A stretch of DNA of 64,000 bases from an uncultured Ruminococcus sp. (GTDB lineage Bacteria; Bacillota; Clostridia; Oscillospirales; Acutalibacteraceae). Positions 35,444 to 43,789 of this stretch are shown one piece after another. The notes beneath the pieces are model-generated. The model saw only the letters and a list, made by a program, of their open reading frames with translations, was not told the origin of the DNA and made no database searches. The position numbers were made by a program, and so were the translations under genes. How positions within the stretch are numbered: the stretch's first letter is position 1; each line of letters starts with the position of its first letter. The stretch covers positions 1 to 64,000 of the forward strand of contig CADCKR010000003.1 of assembly GCA_902802105.1 (NCBI GenBank), written 5' to 3'.

Positions 35444-35546
35444 TTCGCAGTGCATGGAGATCAATTTTCAAAATTCAGTTGTTTTGTCAGGCAAAGGCGC
35501 CGGCCGAGCCGAAATTTGATTTCCGAATAAGCTTGCGGTATTGCCT

Positions 35547-38144
35547 TTATTTTTCAGTACTGCTGTCGGCTTCCGGCTTTGTAAGCTCTGTTTCCTGAGC
35601 ACTGTCCTCTGCCGGCACATCGGCGGCTTCTTCGGCGGTGATCACCTCAGCCTCCGCAATGGTATCAGAGCCGCTTTCTGTATCGCTGGCAGCTTCTCCT
35701 TCGGCATCTTCTGACACGGCAGCCGAAACGCTTTCAGTACTCTTGGGCGCAAGGTCGTCAATGAGAGCAAGTGTCCCGTCGCTGCGCCTTCTGGGAACCT
35801 TCCAGAATACCATGTAGAGGATAAACAGAAGAACACTCACGCCGGACGCTATAAGTCCTGCGGAAAGACCAGGAGTCTTGTATGTGAATTTTATACTGCT
35901 TGTGGCATTGCCCGGAACTTTAACAGCCATAAATCCGACATCGACCTTTTCTATCTCGGCGGGCTTGCCGTTCACCTCAGCACTCCATCCGTCCTCATAG
36001 GGAATCGTGAACACTACCAGCTCAGCGCTGTCACCTGTGGTTATCTCGGCAGTAAACTTGTTGTTCTCAAACTTTACAGATGAACAGGTAAGCTTCTTTC
36101 TTTCGTCACAATCCTTGAAATACTCCTGCTGTGAATAAGAGTAATCGCCAAGCTTTTCATCGTGCTTGAGGATATCCTTATACTTTTCGATCTGCTCGTC
36201 TGTCAGTACGATAGATTTCAGCATAAGCTTGCTTCTGTCTGATTCATCGCAGTCCTCATATTCCTTTTCGGTAACGTAAGTATCATAGGTAAAGCCGTAA
36301 GGAATATAATACTTGTTTTCAAAGACCTTGAAGCCGTTGTTTTCTTCCTTCATCGTCCATCCGGGCATAAGATTATAGTTTGACGAAGTAGCAAATTCCT
36401 TATTGTCATAAGTGTTGTCAAAGAGGTACTTTACAGAAAGGAAGCTTCTTATCGCATATACATCCGTCTTAGGCCTTGAACCGACGCTTCTCTCAACACC
36501 GACCGACTTATAGTAATCCATCACCGAACCCGGAACGATACTCTGGAACGCCTGAATAGTCGGTGTCTGCCAATACATTCCGATATTGTCGATATCGTTG
36601 TAGAAGTCGGAACGTACCTCGTGAAGATCTTCAAGCTCAGGGAATGCATCCCTGCCGCTGATAACATAATCAACAATGTAATCCTTCTTGTAGCTTGCAT
36701 TTATAACGCCTGTACCGATGAGTACATTTGCATAGCCGACAATGATGACCGAAAGCACAACAGCCGACAGGCGGGCAAATACCTTCTGTTTCTTTCTGAA
36801 ATTAAGCACTATCATCAGAGCGCAAAGGCTGACAACAGCTATTGCGACCCATATCCAGAAACGGTCGTCATATTTTTCAAGACCGTAATCGGTAACAGTC
36901 TCACCCTTGGAATTCTTTGTGTTGTTAGGCATAAAGCCTATGAGCACCGCTATCGCCGCAGTTATGATAAAGGTTATCTTTAACCCCGGCTTGAAGTCAG
37001 TTTTTTCATCATCAAGCGCCAGAGCGGTAGCCAGAGCCAGCATAAGCGTCAGCATATAGAACCAGCGGGCATAATATGCGGCATTAAGAAGCTGGAAAAA
37101 GCTGTTGAATATCGGCACAAAAGCCATCACAAAGAGTACCGGTATCAGCAGACGCAGCCACTTGTGCTTTTTAAGGCTGTAGAACGCAAACACGCCGACC
37201 ATGCTGAACATCGGCAGCCAGCCTGCCACAGAAGCCCATTTTGCGTTTGAATCAGGCGTAAAGTTTGCATAAGCGGGCATATCCGGCGGGAAGAAGAAAC
37301 TTTCAAGGATATGCACATATCTTTGCTCGCTTGTATATACGAGCGCGCTCCATCCGCTGAAAGAGCTTCTTATTCTGTCGTTCTGTATGACCGCAAGTAT
37401 TGACGGGAAAAGTATCACAGAACTTGCAAAGAAGCCGAGAAGCACCTCGACAGCAAAACGCATGAATTCCTTTACGGACATTCTGAAGCTGCCGGTATAC
37501 ATTCTCATAAGCCAGTAAATAAAGATGAACACAGCCTGTCCCGCAAAGAAATAGTAGTTTATAAAGCTTGCCGCAAAAACAGCAAGTCCGAGAACACCCT
37601 TTTTCTTTTCGTAGATAAATTCATCAACTGCCGCAAGCATAAACGGGAATGTGACCATTGCTTCGTGGAAATGGTTAAAGAAAATATTATAGATACCAAA
37701 TCCGGAAAAAGCATAGAGCAGGGCGCCCAGCACAGCATAATCCTGATTTTTGACATATCGTCTCAGGAAGGTATATGCACCCAGAGCGGCAAGCGCAAAT
37801 TTCAGCATGAGCATCGGAGCCAGAAGATAAGGAACTACAGTGCTTGGAAACGGCAGCATTGCCCAGAAGAACGGACTGCCGAACATATAGAAGCTGTAGG
37901 AGCCTATTATGTTTGCGCCAAGGTCAGTGGTATAGCTCCAGCCGATATTTCCTTCACGGATAGAATCGTGTATCATCTGATGGAAAGGTATCTGCTGCAC
38001 ATTATAGTCACCGTAAAAGAAGAAGTAGCCGTCATTGTATATCATCCACGGCAAAAAGAACAGGAACGCAAGTCCGAGTCCCCACAGGAAGGTACGCAGA
38101 AAGTAATTCTTCTTTAACCTTGACAAGGGTATCGCAGTTGTCAT
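35547..38144 (-). CDS. YfhO family membrane protein
   Basis: This is an 865-residue protein with about 12 membrane helices in residues 18-480, then an extracytoplasmic domain of about 250 residues, one more helix near 775-795 (AGLIASGVSVLLFILYMVFW in pieces), and an acidic tail of about 70 residues (EDAEGEAASDTESGS). The N-terminal FLPWMIYNDGYFFFYGDYNVQ and the later YYARWFYMLTLMLALA blocks are typical of YfhO. The family has a GT-C-like layout. In Bacillus it is linked to glycosylation of lipoteichoic acid. Function here is by family only. Confidence 0.85.
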   Translation of the reverse strand: MTTAIPLSRLKKNYFLRTFLWGLGLAFLFFLPWMIYNDGYFFFYGDYNVQQIPFHQMIHDSIREGNIGWSYTTDLGANIIGSYSFYMFGSPFFWAMLPFPSTVVPYLLAPMLMLKFALAALGAYTFLRRYVKNQDYAVLGALLYAFSGFGIYNIFFNHFHEAMVTFPFMLAAVDEFIYEKKKGVLGLAVFAASFINYYFFAGQAVFIFIYWLMRMYTGSFRMSVKEFMRFAVEVLLGFFASSVILFPSILAVIQNDRIRSSFSGWSALVYTSEQRYVHILESFFFPPDMPAYANFTPDSNAKWASVAGWLPMFSMVGVFAFYSLKKHKWLRLLIPVLFVMAFVPIFNSFFQLLNAAYYARWFYMLTLMLALATALALDDEKTDFKPGLKITFIITAAIAVLIGFMPNNTKNSKGETVTDYGLEKYDDRFWIWVAIAVVSLCALMIVLNFRKKQKVFARLSAVVLSVIIVGYANVLIGTGVINASYKKDYIVDYVISGRDAFPELEDLHEVRSDFYNDIDNIGMYWQTPTIQAFQSIVPGSVMDYYKSVGVERSVGSRPKTDVYAIRSFLSVKYLFDNTYDNKEFATSSNYNLMPGWTMKEENNGFKVFENKYYIPYGFTYDTYVTEKEYEDCDESDRSKLMLKSIVLTDEQIEKYKDILKHDEKLGDYSYSQQEYFKDCDERKKLTCSSVKFENNKFTAEITTGDSAELVVFTIPYEDGWSAEVNGKPAEIEKVDVGFMAVKVPGNATSSIKFTYKTPGLSAGLIASGVSVLLFILYMVFWKVPRRRSDGTLALIDDLAPKSTESVSAAVSEDAEGEAASDTESGSDTIAEAEVITAEEAADVPAEDSAQETELTKPEADSSTEK

Positions 38145-38611
38145 TATTCAGCCTCCTCCCGGAGAATTAGATTTATGGGCTCCTCTGAAAAACGCAGCAC
38201 AGTCTGCATCCGTCAATTTTTTCTGACAGCTAAGGCGGAGCGCCTCTGCTGTCGGGGCAGTTCCGGAAAAATAAAGCACACCAGAACAAAGCACCTTTTC
38301 AAAAAAGCTATGAGCCGGCAGGCTGCCGGCGGAAAAACCGGCAGAAAAATGCCTGTGAATGAGGTTTTCAGAGTTTCCCTTCTGTTATGATCGCCGTCAC
38401 TGCTGCTGTACAGGCTGTTACTACAGCAAGAACCGTACCGCGATATCAACATACCTTTTTATTGTATCACATTGATCCTCAAAAATCTACTGTAATATAT
38501 CCATATTTTTCTGATTTATAGGCGGCATTGACAGCAAGTTTTCAGAATAATCACGGCAGTCAGTCACACGGAAGAGCGCCCGTGCCCGGCGGCAAGCTGC
38601 CGCACCCAATT

Positions 38612-38767
38612 CAGCTTTCGGGGTGCGGGACGTTTCCTGAAGCCAAACCGCAGCTTTCGGGGTGCGGGAGGTTTCCTGAAGCCAAACCGCAGCTTTCGGG
38701 GTGCGGGACGTTTCCTGAAGCCAAGCCGCAGCTTTCGGGGTGCGGGAGGTTTCCTGAAGCTTCAATT
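38612..38767. repeat. 39-bp tandem repeat (four units)
   Basis: Four exact-length 39-bp units begin at 38612, 38651, 38690 and 38729. Each reads CAGCTTTCGGGGTGCGGGA then (C/G)GTTTCCTGAAGCCAA.CCG. A fifth partial start at 38768 runs into the hairpin at 38785. With 39 a multiple of three, both strands stay open without coding signals. No unique spacers are present, so it is not a CRISPR array. Confidence 0.9.
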
Positions 38768-38784
38768 CAGCTTTCGGGGGTGTC

Positions 38785-38811
38785 GGGGGGACTTTCACTT
38801 GAAAGCCCCCC
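38785..38811. repeat. GC hairpin of a dispersed repeat family
   Basis: GGGGGGACTTTC folds onto GAAAGCCCCCC. The sequence TTTCGGGGGTGTCGGGGGG just before it is shared, as reverse complement, with 59580-59600. The stretch 38145-38611 contains no gene I can support, only a GC-rich palindromic segment near 38312. Confidence 0.7.
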
Positions 38812-38841
38812 TGACGAAAATCAGGTATAAAAGCTTTTGTA

Positions 38842-38870
38842 TTGTAATCTGTAAGAATATGTGGTATTTT
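38842..38870 (+). promoter_or_regulatory. Predicted yfbR promoter
   Basis: TTGTAA (38842-38847), 17 nt, TATTTT (38865-38870), 30 nt before the start. Confidence 0.5.
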
Positions 38871-38899
38871 AAATATATCAAAAAAACGGAGGTTACAAA

Positions 38900-39493
38900 A
38901 TGAGCGTATATCATTTTTTTGCGATCATGTCCAGAATGAAGTACATAAACCGCTGGTCACTTATGAACAATACCAGACTTGAAAACATAAGCGAGCACAG
39001 CCTGACAGTGGCAATGCTTGCCCATGCTCTTGCCGTTATAAACAACAAGCGCTTCGGCGGCAGCATCGACCCTGAACACGCCGCCACAGTAGCTCTCTTT
39101 CACGACTGTACTGAGATAATCACAGGCGACCTGCCTACACCGATAAAATATTCCAGCAAAACAATGCGCAGCGCCTACAAGGATATCGAAGCCGAAGCAG
39201 CACATCAGCTGATCTCTACTCTGCCGGACTATATGAAGGATGAATATGAAAGTCTGCTTATCCCCAAGGACACAGACCCGTATACACTAAAGCTTGTAAA
39301 GGCGGCCGACAAGCTCTCGGCGCTCATCAAGTGCATTGAAGAAGAAAGACTCGGCAATGCCGAGTTCACACGGGCAGGCGCAGGCATACTCGAATGCCTG
39401 AAAAAGATGAAGCTGCCGGAACTGGATGTCTTTATGGAGGATTTTCTTCCCTCATACCATTTATCTCTCGATGACCAGAATATTGCCTTATAA
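38900..39493 (+). CDS. yfbR: HD-domain 5'-deoxynucleotidase, YfbR type
   Basis: This is a 197-residue protein. The metal site is clear: His in NISEHSLTVA, HD in ALFHDCTEIITGDLP, and the distal Asp in KAADKLSALIKC. Arg near RWSLM at residues 18-22 matches substrate-binding residues of YfbR. The family removes phosphate from dNMPs and acts in nucleotide balance. CGGAGG precedes the ATG. It stands alone between repeat DNA and the LCP gene. Confidence 0.9.
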   Translation: MSVYHFFAIMSRMKYINRWSLMNNTRLENISEHSLTVAMLAHALAVINNKRFGGSIDPEHAATVALFHDCTEIITGDLPTPIKYSSKTMRSAYKDIEAEAAHQLISTLPDYMKDEYESLLIPKDTDPYTLKLVKAADKLSALIKCIEEERLGNAEFTRAGAGILECLKKMKLPELDVFMEDFLPSYHLSLDDQNIAL

Positions 39494-39595
39494 GAGAAGC
39501 CGTGTGCATAAAGCCTGCATAATACAGAATAATCAACAATAATATTGTTTTTTCTTCATCAAAAATATAGAACACGCTATTTTTTCAAAAATTGT

Positions 39596-39624
39596 TTGAT
39601 AATCTGTAATTTCTGATATATAAT
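39596..39624 (+). promoter_or_regulatory. Predicted promoter for the LCP gene
   Basis: TTGATA (39596-39601), 17 nt, TATAAT (39619-39624), leader about 60 nt. Confidence 0.7.
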
Positions 39625-39690
39625 AAGTAAATCAGATATTATCTTTAAGCGCAGACTCTGTATTTGAGACGAGCATTAAGGAGGCTTTCT

Positions 39691-41115
39691 ATGTCATCGT
39701 ATCAAAACGAAAGCAATAAGCGCAGCAAAAGCCGCAGAGGCGTTACCGATGTATACTATGTAAAAAACGGCAGCAGTACAGTCCAAAACAACAATACACC
39801 TAAAAAAGCAGACAGCAGGACCTATCGCAAGGCAGGAGCATCTCAGGATACCGGAGAGATCGGCCTGCCGTCAGCAGAATCCCTGCCGATAAAAAAGCCG
39901 AATAAGCTCCGCAAGCGCAGAGTTATGATAAACGTGATCGCCTCTGTGCTCGGCAGTATCATGATACTTGCCGGATGCGGTCTTATTGTACTTTATACCT
40001 ATTTCCACAGGATAAATTATCAGGAGATCACTGTTGACAGCGAAACCAAAAGCACACAGACCTCTCATTTCAGTCCGCTGCAAAACAGCGGCTCGGCTGC
40101 CGAACCGATAAACACCTACAGCGGCGAGCTCCTCAATGACCCGATGGTGCTCAACATCATGCTCTTTGGTGAGGATACACGTGCAAATGCTACCACTGCG
40201 GGCAATTCAGATACAATGGTCATTTTCTCCATTGACACCCGACACAAAAAAATGAAGATGCTCTCGCTCATGCGTGACACCTATGTTGACATTCCGGGCT
40301 ACGGCGAAAACCGCCTTAACGCTGCCTATACCTACGGCGGCGCAGGGCTGACTGTCAGCACCATACAAAAGAACTACGGCATTAAAATCGACCGCTATGC
40401 AGTTGTTGATTTCGCAAGCTTCAAGCAGATAATAAACACTCTCGGCGGAATTGATGTGCAGCTGACTCCCGAAGAGGTAGATTACATCAACTGGCAAAGC
40501 TGGATAAACGAGCAGCCGGAATACAAAAACGCCGACCCCTACTACAAAGAGGATATTCGCGCAAACCTGCGTTATGTGTGGATGTCGTCTGTTGCGGAAG
40601 AGGATAAGCCGATCAACAAAGACAAGCTTACCTTCAGGGAGAACAAGGACGGCGTATTGCAGGCCAAGGTACACCTCAACGGCAGACAGGCTCTGTGGCA
40701 CGCCCGCAACCGCGGCGAGGACGATATATGCAGCGGCGATGATTTCACACGTACACAGCGTCAGCGTGAGGTAATAAGCATAATCATAAACAGTCTCAAG
40801 CATTCCGACCTGCCTACGATACTCTCTGTAATATACGAGATCGGCCCGATGATAACCACCAATATCAAGACCTCTGAAATAACCTCACTTGCTTCCGATA
40901 TCACGACCTATCTCTCCTATGATATCGTATCCGAGGCTGCCCCGAAGGTAAACACGATAGGTTCATCCTTCCATTTTTCAAGCGAGGATCATCCGATATA
41001 TATCGACGGTCAGTTCTCATCCGTAATACTCATTTCCGACTGGGACGATTTCAGACAGCAGGTAGCTGAATTCATCTATGAAGAACAGGTCGCACGGCCA
41101 AAGGAAGAAGAATAA
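39691..41115 (+). CDS. LytR-CpsA-Psr (LCP) family wall-polymer ligase
   Basis: This is a 474-residue protein. AAGGAGG ends 6-7 nt before the ATG at 39691; an upstream TTG at 39664 overlaps no signal. Residues 1-80 are basic and cytosolic, one membrane helix covers about 84-108 (VIASVLGSIMILAGCGLIVL), and the LCP domain is extracytoplasmic. Motifs are LFGEDTRANATTAGNSDTM (in pieces), Arg in LSLMRDTYVDIPG, NRLNAAYTYGG, and a distal WHARNRGEDDICSGDDF region (in pieces). LCP enzymes transfer undecaprenyl-linked polymers to peptidoglycan. It may attach products of envelope pathways elsewhere in the window, but no direct link is shown. Confidence 0.92.
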   Translation: MSSYQNESNKRSKSRRGVTDVYYVKNGSSTVQNNNTPKKADSRTYRKAGASQDTGEIGLPSAESLPIKKPNKLRKRRVMINVIASVLGSIMILAGCGLIVLYTYFHRINYQEITVDSETKSTQTSHFSPLQNSGSAAEPINTYSGELLNDPMVLNIMLFGEDTRANATTAGNSDTMVIFSIDTRHKKMKMLSLMRDTYVDIPGYGENRLNAAYTYGGAGLTVSTIQKNYGIKIDRYAVVDFASFKQIINTLGGIDVQLTPEEVDYINWQSWINEQPEYKNADPYYKEDIRANLRYVWMSSVAEEDKPINKDKLTFRENKDGVLQAKVHLNGRQALWHARNRGEDDICSGDDFTRTQRQREVISIIINSLKHSDLPTILSVIYEIGPMITTNIKTSEITSLASDITTYLSYDIVSEAAPKVNTIGSSFHFSSEDHPIYIDGQFSSVILISDWDDFRQQVAEFIYEEQVARPKEEE

Positions 41116-41120
41116 TTAAA

Positions 41121-41169
41121 AAAGCACGGTCAGCCGCTGACATACGGTTGATCGTGCTTCTTTTATTTT
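41121..41169 (+). terminator. Terminator after the LCP gene
   Basis: AAGCACGGTCAGCCG pairs imperfectly with CGGTTGATCGTGCTT, followed by CTTTTATTTT. It abuts MITE copy C. Confidence 0.8.
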
Positions 41170-41231
41170 ATACTAATATCTAACAAAAATCAGACAATTT
41201 TTGCGGTCTTATTTTTATCAGGAATTAGTAT
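41170..41231 (+). mobile_element. MITE-like element, internally deleted copy C (62 bp)
   Basis: The ends are ATACTAATATCTAACAAAAA and ATCAGGAATTAGTAT. The left CAGACAATTTTTGCGGTCT is kept and the centre is lost. It sits 6 bp beyond the stop of the 41238 gene, tightly between a terminator and a stop codon. Confidence 0.85.
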
Positions 41232-41237
41232 TACATA

Positions 41238-41696
41238 TCATTCATTGCTGCTTATTATCGGCATAAGCTCCAAAACGCCCTCCGTAGCCGCATGACGCGA
41301 CTGGTCGAAGGACACTGTAAAGCATATCGGCAGGCTGTCTGCAAGATATGCAATATCAAGCGCACAGCTGAAATATACACTCCTGTTAAAACGGTCAACT
41401 CCAAACGAGCCGAAGGTGAGATAGCGGTTCATGTCCGGTATCTTCTTTATCACCTCTTTGACCTGCTGCTCATTAAGATCAGAAAACATCGTCTGCAAGA
41501 TACAGATCTGCGCCGTATTCTCGGCAAAATGCTCTACAGATATATTGAAAAATTCCGGAAGGTCGCTTTCCTTGTCGGTGTATTCCATTACCATAACCGG
41601 CACACCGTCATAGTCGCTGACATTTCCGACACATCCGTTTTTGCAAAGAAATTCACACAGAGCTTCAAGCAGTGCCCTATCCTTTTCTACTATCAT
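41238..41696 (-). CDS. Unrecognised small acidic protein (first of a pair by position)
   Basis: This is a 152-residue protein. The start at 41696 is one nucleotide after the stop of the next-upstream gene (41698), with GAGGACGA inside that gene's end as the ribosome binding site. It looks alpha/beta: helix VEKDRALLEALCEFLCKN, strands VPVMVMEYTD and FNISVEHF, helix NEQQVKEVIKKIPDMNRYL, strands VYFSCALDIAY and ICFTVSFDQ. No signal peptide or membrane segment. The secondary-structure order resembles YbjN or chaperone-like folds, but I cannot assign a family. It must be co-expressed with the 41698 gene. Confidence 0.6.
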   Translation of the reverse strand: MIVEKDRALLEALCEFLCKNGCVGNVSDYDGVPVMVMEYTDKESDLPEFFNISVEHFAENTAQICILQTMFSDLNEQQVKEVIKKIPDMNRYLTFGSFGVDRFNRSVYFSCALDIAYLADSLPICFTVSFDQSRHAATEGVLELMPIISSNE

Positions 41697-41697
41697 A

Positions 41698-42207
41698 TCA
41701 TTCGTCCTCCTCAACATTTACAGCTTCCATTGCCTCTTCAAAGGAGATATCACCCTTGATGAACCTGTGCAGCAGCATTCCCGAACCTGACGCTTCCTTC
41801 TCTATAATGTCCATATTGTGAACAGCCTGTCTTGCGATATTCTCGGCGCTCATTTCATCGAACGCAAAAAATCCTAAGTTAAACACAACAGCATTCATGT
41901 CCTTTATCAGAACAAAGTTGCCGATGAGCATACCAAGGTTGATATCACATATCAGCTCATTGATCTGGTCAAAAAGCTCTTCCTTTACCTCTGCAAAGAC
42001 TATGTACATAATATCAATAGTATATACGCTTTCCTCTTCTTCAAACGAAAGCGTAAATCCGACCGCTTTGTCGGCCTCATACGGCGACGCCATGCCGAAT
42101 GACAGTATAGGGCCTGACTCCCCGTCCTGCCTTGTAATGTCAATGACCTTGTTTTCCTTCATTTTTGATATACAGTCAAGTACATCATTGATCTTCTTTT
42201 TACTCAT
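41698..42207 (-). CDS. Unrecognised small acidic protein (partner of the 41238 gene)
   Basis: This is a 169-residue protein with AGGATC upstream. It has an N-terminal helix (KKINDVLDCISKMKENK), strands (PILSFGMASP, VGFTLSFEEEES, YTIDIMYIVFAE), then helix EELFDQINELICDINLG, strands NFVLIKDMNAVVFNLGFFAF, and helices to the acidic end (EEAMEAVNVEEDE). The strand-helix order parallels the 41238 product, so the two may be distant paralogues forming a complex; this is inference. A full-length MITE lies 61 nt upstream and may lie within or next to its promoter. Confidence 0.6.
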   Translation of the reverse strand: MSKKKINDVLDCISKMKENKVIDITRQDGESGPILSFGMASPYEADKAVGFTLSFEEEESVYTIDIMYIVFAEVKEELFDQINELICDINLGMLIGNFVLIKDMNAVVFNLGFFAFDEMSAENIARQAVHNMDIIEKEASGSGMLLHRFIKGDISFEEAMEAVNVEEDE

Positions 42208-42268
42208 TCAAAGATCCTCCTTTTGTGTTTTTATGTTTTCGTACAGTTTTTCCGGCGCTTATATATTT

Positions 42269-42426
42269 ATACTAATACCTAACAAAAAGCAGACAATTTT
42301 TGCGGTCTGATTTCCGCAATACTTTGTTGTCGTTCTCGGAATCCGTCAGGATTCCTGCGTCCTCCGCCGCGTCTTGCGAAAATCATCCTCGCAAACCTAA
42401 GTCTGCTTTTTATCAGGAATTAGTAT
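42269..42426 (+). mobile_element. MITE-like element, full-length copy D (158 bp)
   Basis: Inverted ends are ATACTAATACCTAACAAAAA and TTTTTATCAGGAATTAGTAT. The interior contains nested palindromes (GCGGTCTGATTTCCGC, GGAATCCGTCAGGATTCC). It has no open frame. The reverse complement at 63406-63563 is nearly identical over all 158 bp. It overlaps the last 7 bases of the AAA-CYTH gene. Confidence 0.93.
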
Positions 42427-43532
42427 CCGCCGTCCTCTGCCACAAGCCTTGCAAGAGATGAATTCTTATATGAAAGATCCTCAGTTACTTCCTTTATGAC
42501 CTTGATATAATCGGGAAAAACGACTTCATCGTTCTCATTGCTGAGCTCGATCTCCGCTATTGCCTTATCTTTCCAGAACGGATAGACGTCTATCTCGAAA
42601 TACTGGTTCTTATATGTAAGGCAGTACCTGTCCTTCCTGATCTGACGCTTTGAGGTATCGGCATTCATCAGCATAGAGAGATATTCGTCCTTTGAAAGTC
42701 TGTCCTCGATCTCAACACATTTCAGTCCGCTTATCCTGCGCTTGATTGTCTTGAAGTAAATATAGCTGCCTCCCACTCCCCGCTGACGAACACGCACCTC
42801 ATCTCCGTCAGGTGAATTGAGATAGGTCTGTATTATCTCTACCCGCTGACAGTTATCAAGAGAACGCAGCAGAGCGATATCCGGATATTCTATGAGGAAC
42901 TTTCGTTCTGTTTCATAAGGCTCAGGCTCACCTAAAAATCCGGTTATCTCATGGAGCAGATTTTTCATTTTGCCCTCAAAATCCTCCGAATTGTCTATTA
43001 CCCTGAGATGCGGATGACCCGTCCATGCAGAAATGATCCTGTCATCAACAAGAGCCGCCTGTTCGGGAGTTTCTGTCCTTGCGGAATTGTTTGAGGTAGT
43101 GTAAAATTCACTTGCGCCCTTTGCCGCTGTCACAAGATGGAAAACGGCATCGTATGTGTCGCGCAGCTCTACCTCGTTGGTATTCAATGTTCTGAGCACC
43201 TCGGCAAACTCATCAGGCGCCATGTAGGCTTTATTGTCAATGGCGCCCCTGTCACAGACGATAAGTATCTTATCGTCCTTCATAGACCGGGCAGCCATCT
43301 CGAATATTTTTTCCTTCTCCATCTGGAGCATTATCTGGCAGGTCTGATACTGTATATTGGAGCCGCAGGTCCACGGCGCTACGCCGCCCTTGATAAGCTC
43401 GGTCGCAGTTTCGGGCACGAAAAGCACCCTGTAGCCAAGCTCGGTAAAATACGACTGCATCCTGCTCATAGCTGTTGACTTTCCGCCGCAGGGACCGCCT
43501 GTAATCACTATCTTGATGATCTTACTTTCCAT
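42420..43532 (-). CDS. AAA P-loop ATPase fused to CYTH domain (TTD14-like)
   Basis: This is a 370-residue protein. Residues 1-195 form a P-loop domain with Walker A ITGGPCGGKSTAMSRM and Walker B ILIVCDRGAIDNKAYM. Residues 205-365 are a CYTH (triphosphate tunnel) domain: start YETERKFLIEYPD with the ExExK-like ETERK, then RVRQRGVGG, FKTIKRR, CVEIEDRLS, EIDVYPFW and AIAEIELSNE. This two-domain layout matches eukaryotic TTD14 and its bacterial relatives; CYTH enzymes act on triphosphates. The last codon (Tyr) and the stop come from the end of the MITE at 42426, so the natural C-terminus may have been changed. It is a single-gene unit. Confidence 0.85.
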   Translation of the reverse strand: MESKIIKIVITGGPCGGKSTAMSRMQSYFTELGYRVLFVPETATELIKGGVAPWTCGSNIQYQTCQIMLQMEKEKIFEMAARSMKDDKILIVCDRGAIDNKAYMAPDEFAEVLRTLNTNEVELRDTYDAVFHLVTAAKGASEFYTTSNNSARTETPEQAALVDDRIISAWTGHPHLRVIDNSEDFEGKMKNLLHEITGFLGEPEPYETERKFLIEYPDIALLRSLDNCQRVEIIQTYLNSPDGDEVRVRQRGVGGSYIYFKTIKRRISGLKCVEIEDRLSKDEYLSMLMNADTSKRQIRKDRYCLTYKNQYFEIDVYPFWKDKAIAEIELSNENDEVVFPDYIKVIKEVTEDLSYKNSSLARLVAEDGGY

Positions 43533-43574
43533 ATAAGCCTCCGCTTACAGTTTTTGTTTACTAATGACATACAA

Positions 43575-43603
43575 ATTATAACATTAAATAATAAAATATG
43601 CAA
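43575..43603 (-). promoter_or_regulatory. Predicted promoter of the AAA-CYTH gene
   Basis: On the minus strand TTGCAT (43603-43598), 17 nt, TATAAT (43580-43575), about 43 nt before the start. Confidence 0.7.
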
Positions 43604-43735
43604 CATATTTGTCCGGCAAGTTCGGGTGATCACGAGGCTTGACTGTCGGCTCGGTCGGTGCTTCTGCTTCGCAGAGTACCGCACCTTACAGAGCCGCTGA
43701 ATTTTATGTGTTTGCAGCAAAAGCAAAGACAGTGA

Positions 43736-43763
43736 TGCGCTGACGAAAGTACATCACTGTCTT
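43736..43763 (-). terminator. Terminator of the ctsR-mcsA-mcsB-clpC operon
   Basis: On the minus strand AAGACAGTGATG and CATCACTGTCTT form a 12-bp stem, followed by TGCTTTTG. It lies about 27 nt after the clpC stop. Between it and 43575 is repeat-like DNA with the CGGCTCGGTCGGT segment. Confidence 0.75.
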
Positions 43764-43789
43764 ATAATTTTTACGGCAAGAGCCGGGTA

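Noticed and set aside
38612..38767. Possible CRISPR array
   Set aside because: The 39-bp units are directly adjacent with no unique spacers, and no cas genes are present.
38487..38830. Open frames on both strands of the 39-bp array (LSGCGTFPEAKPQ and LQETSRTPKAA repeats)
   Set aside because: The unit length is a multiple of three, so openness is automatic. There is no start signal and both strands are equally open.
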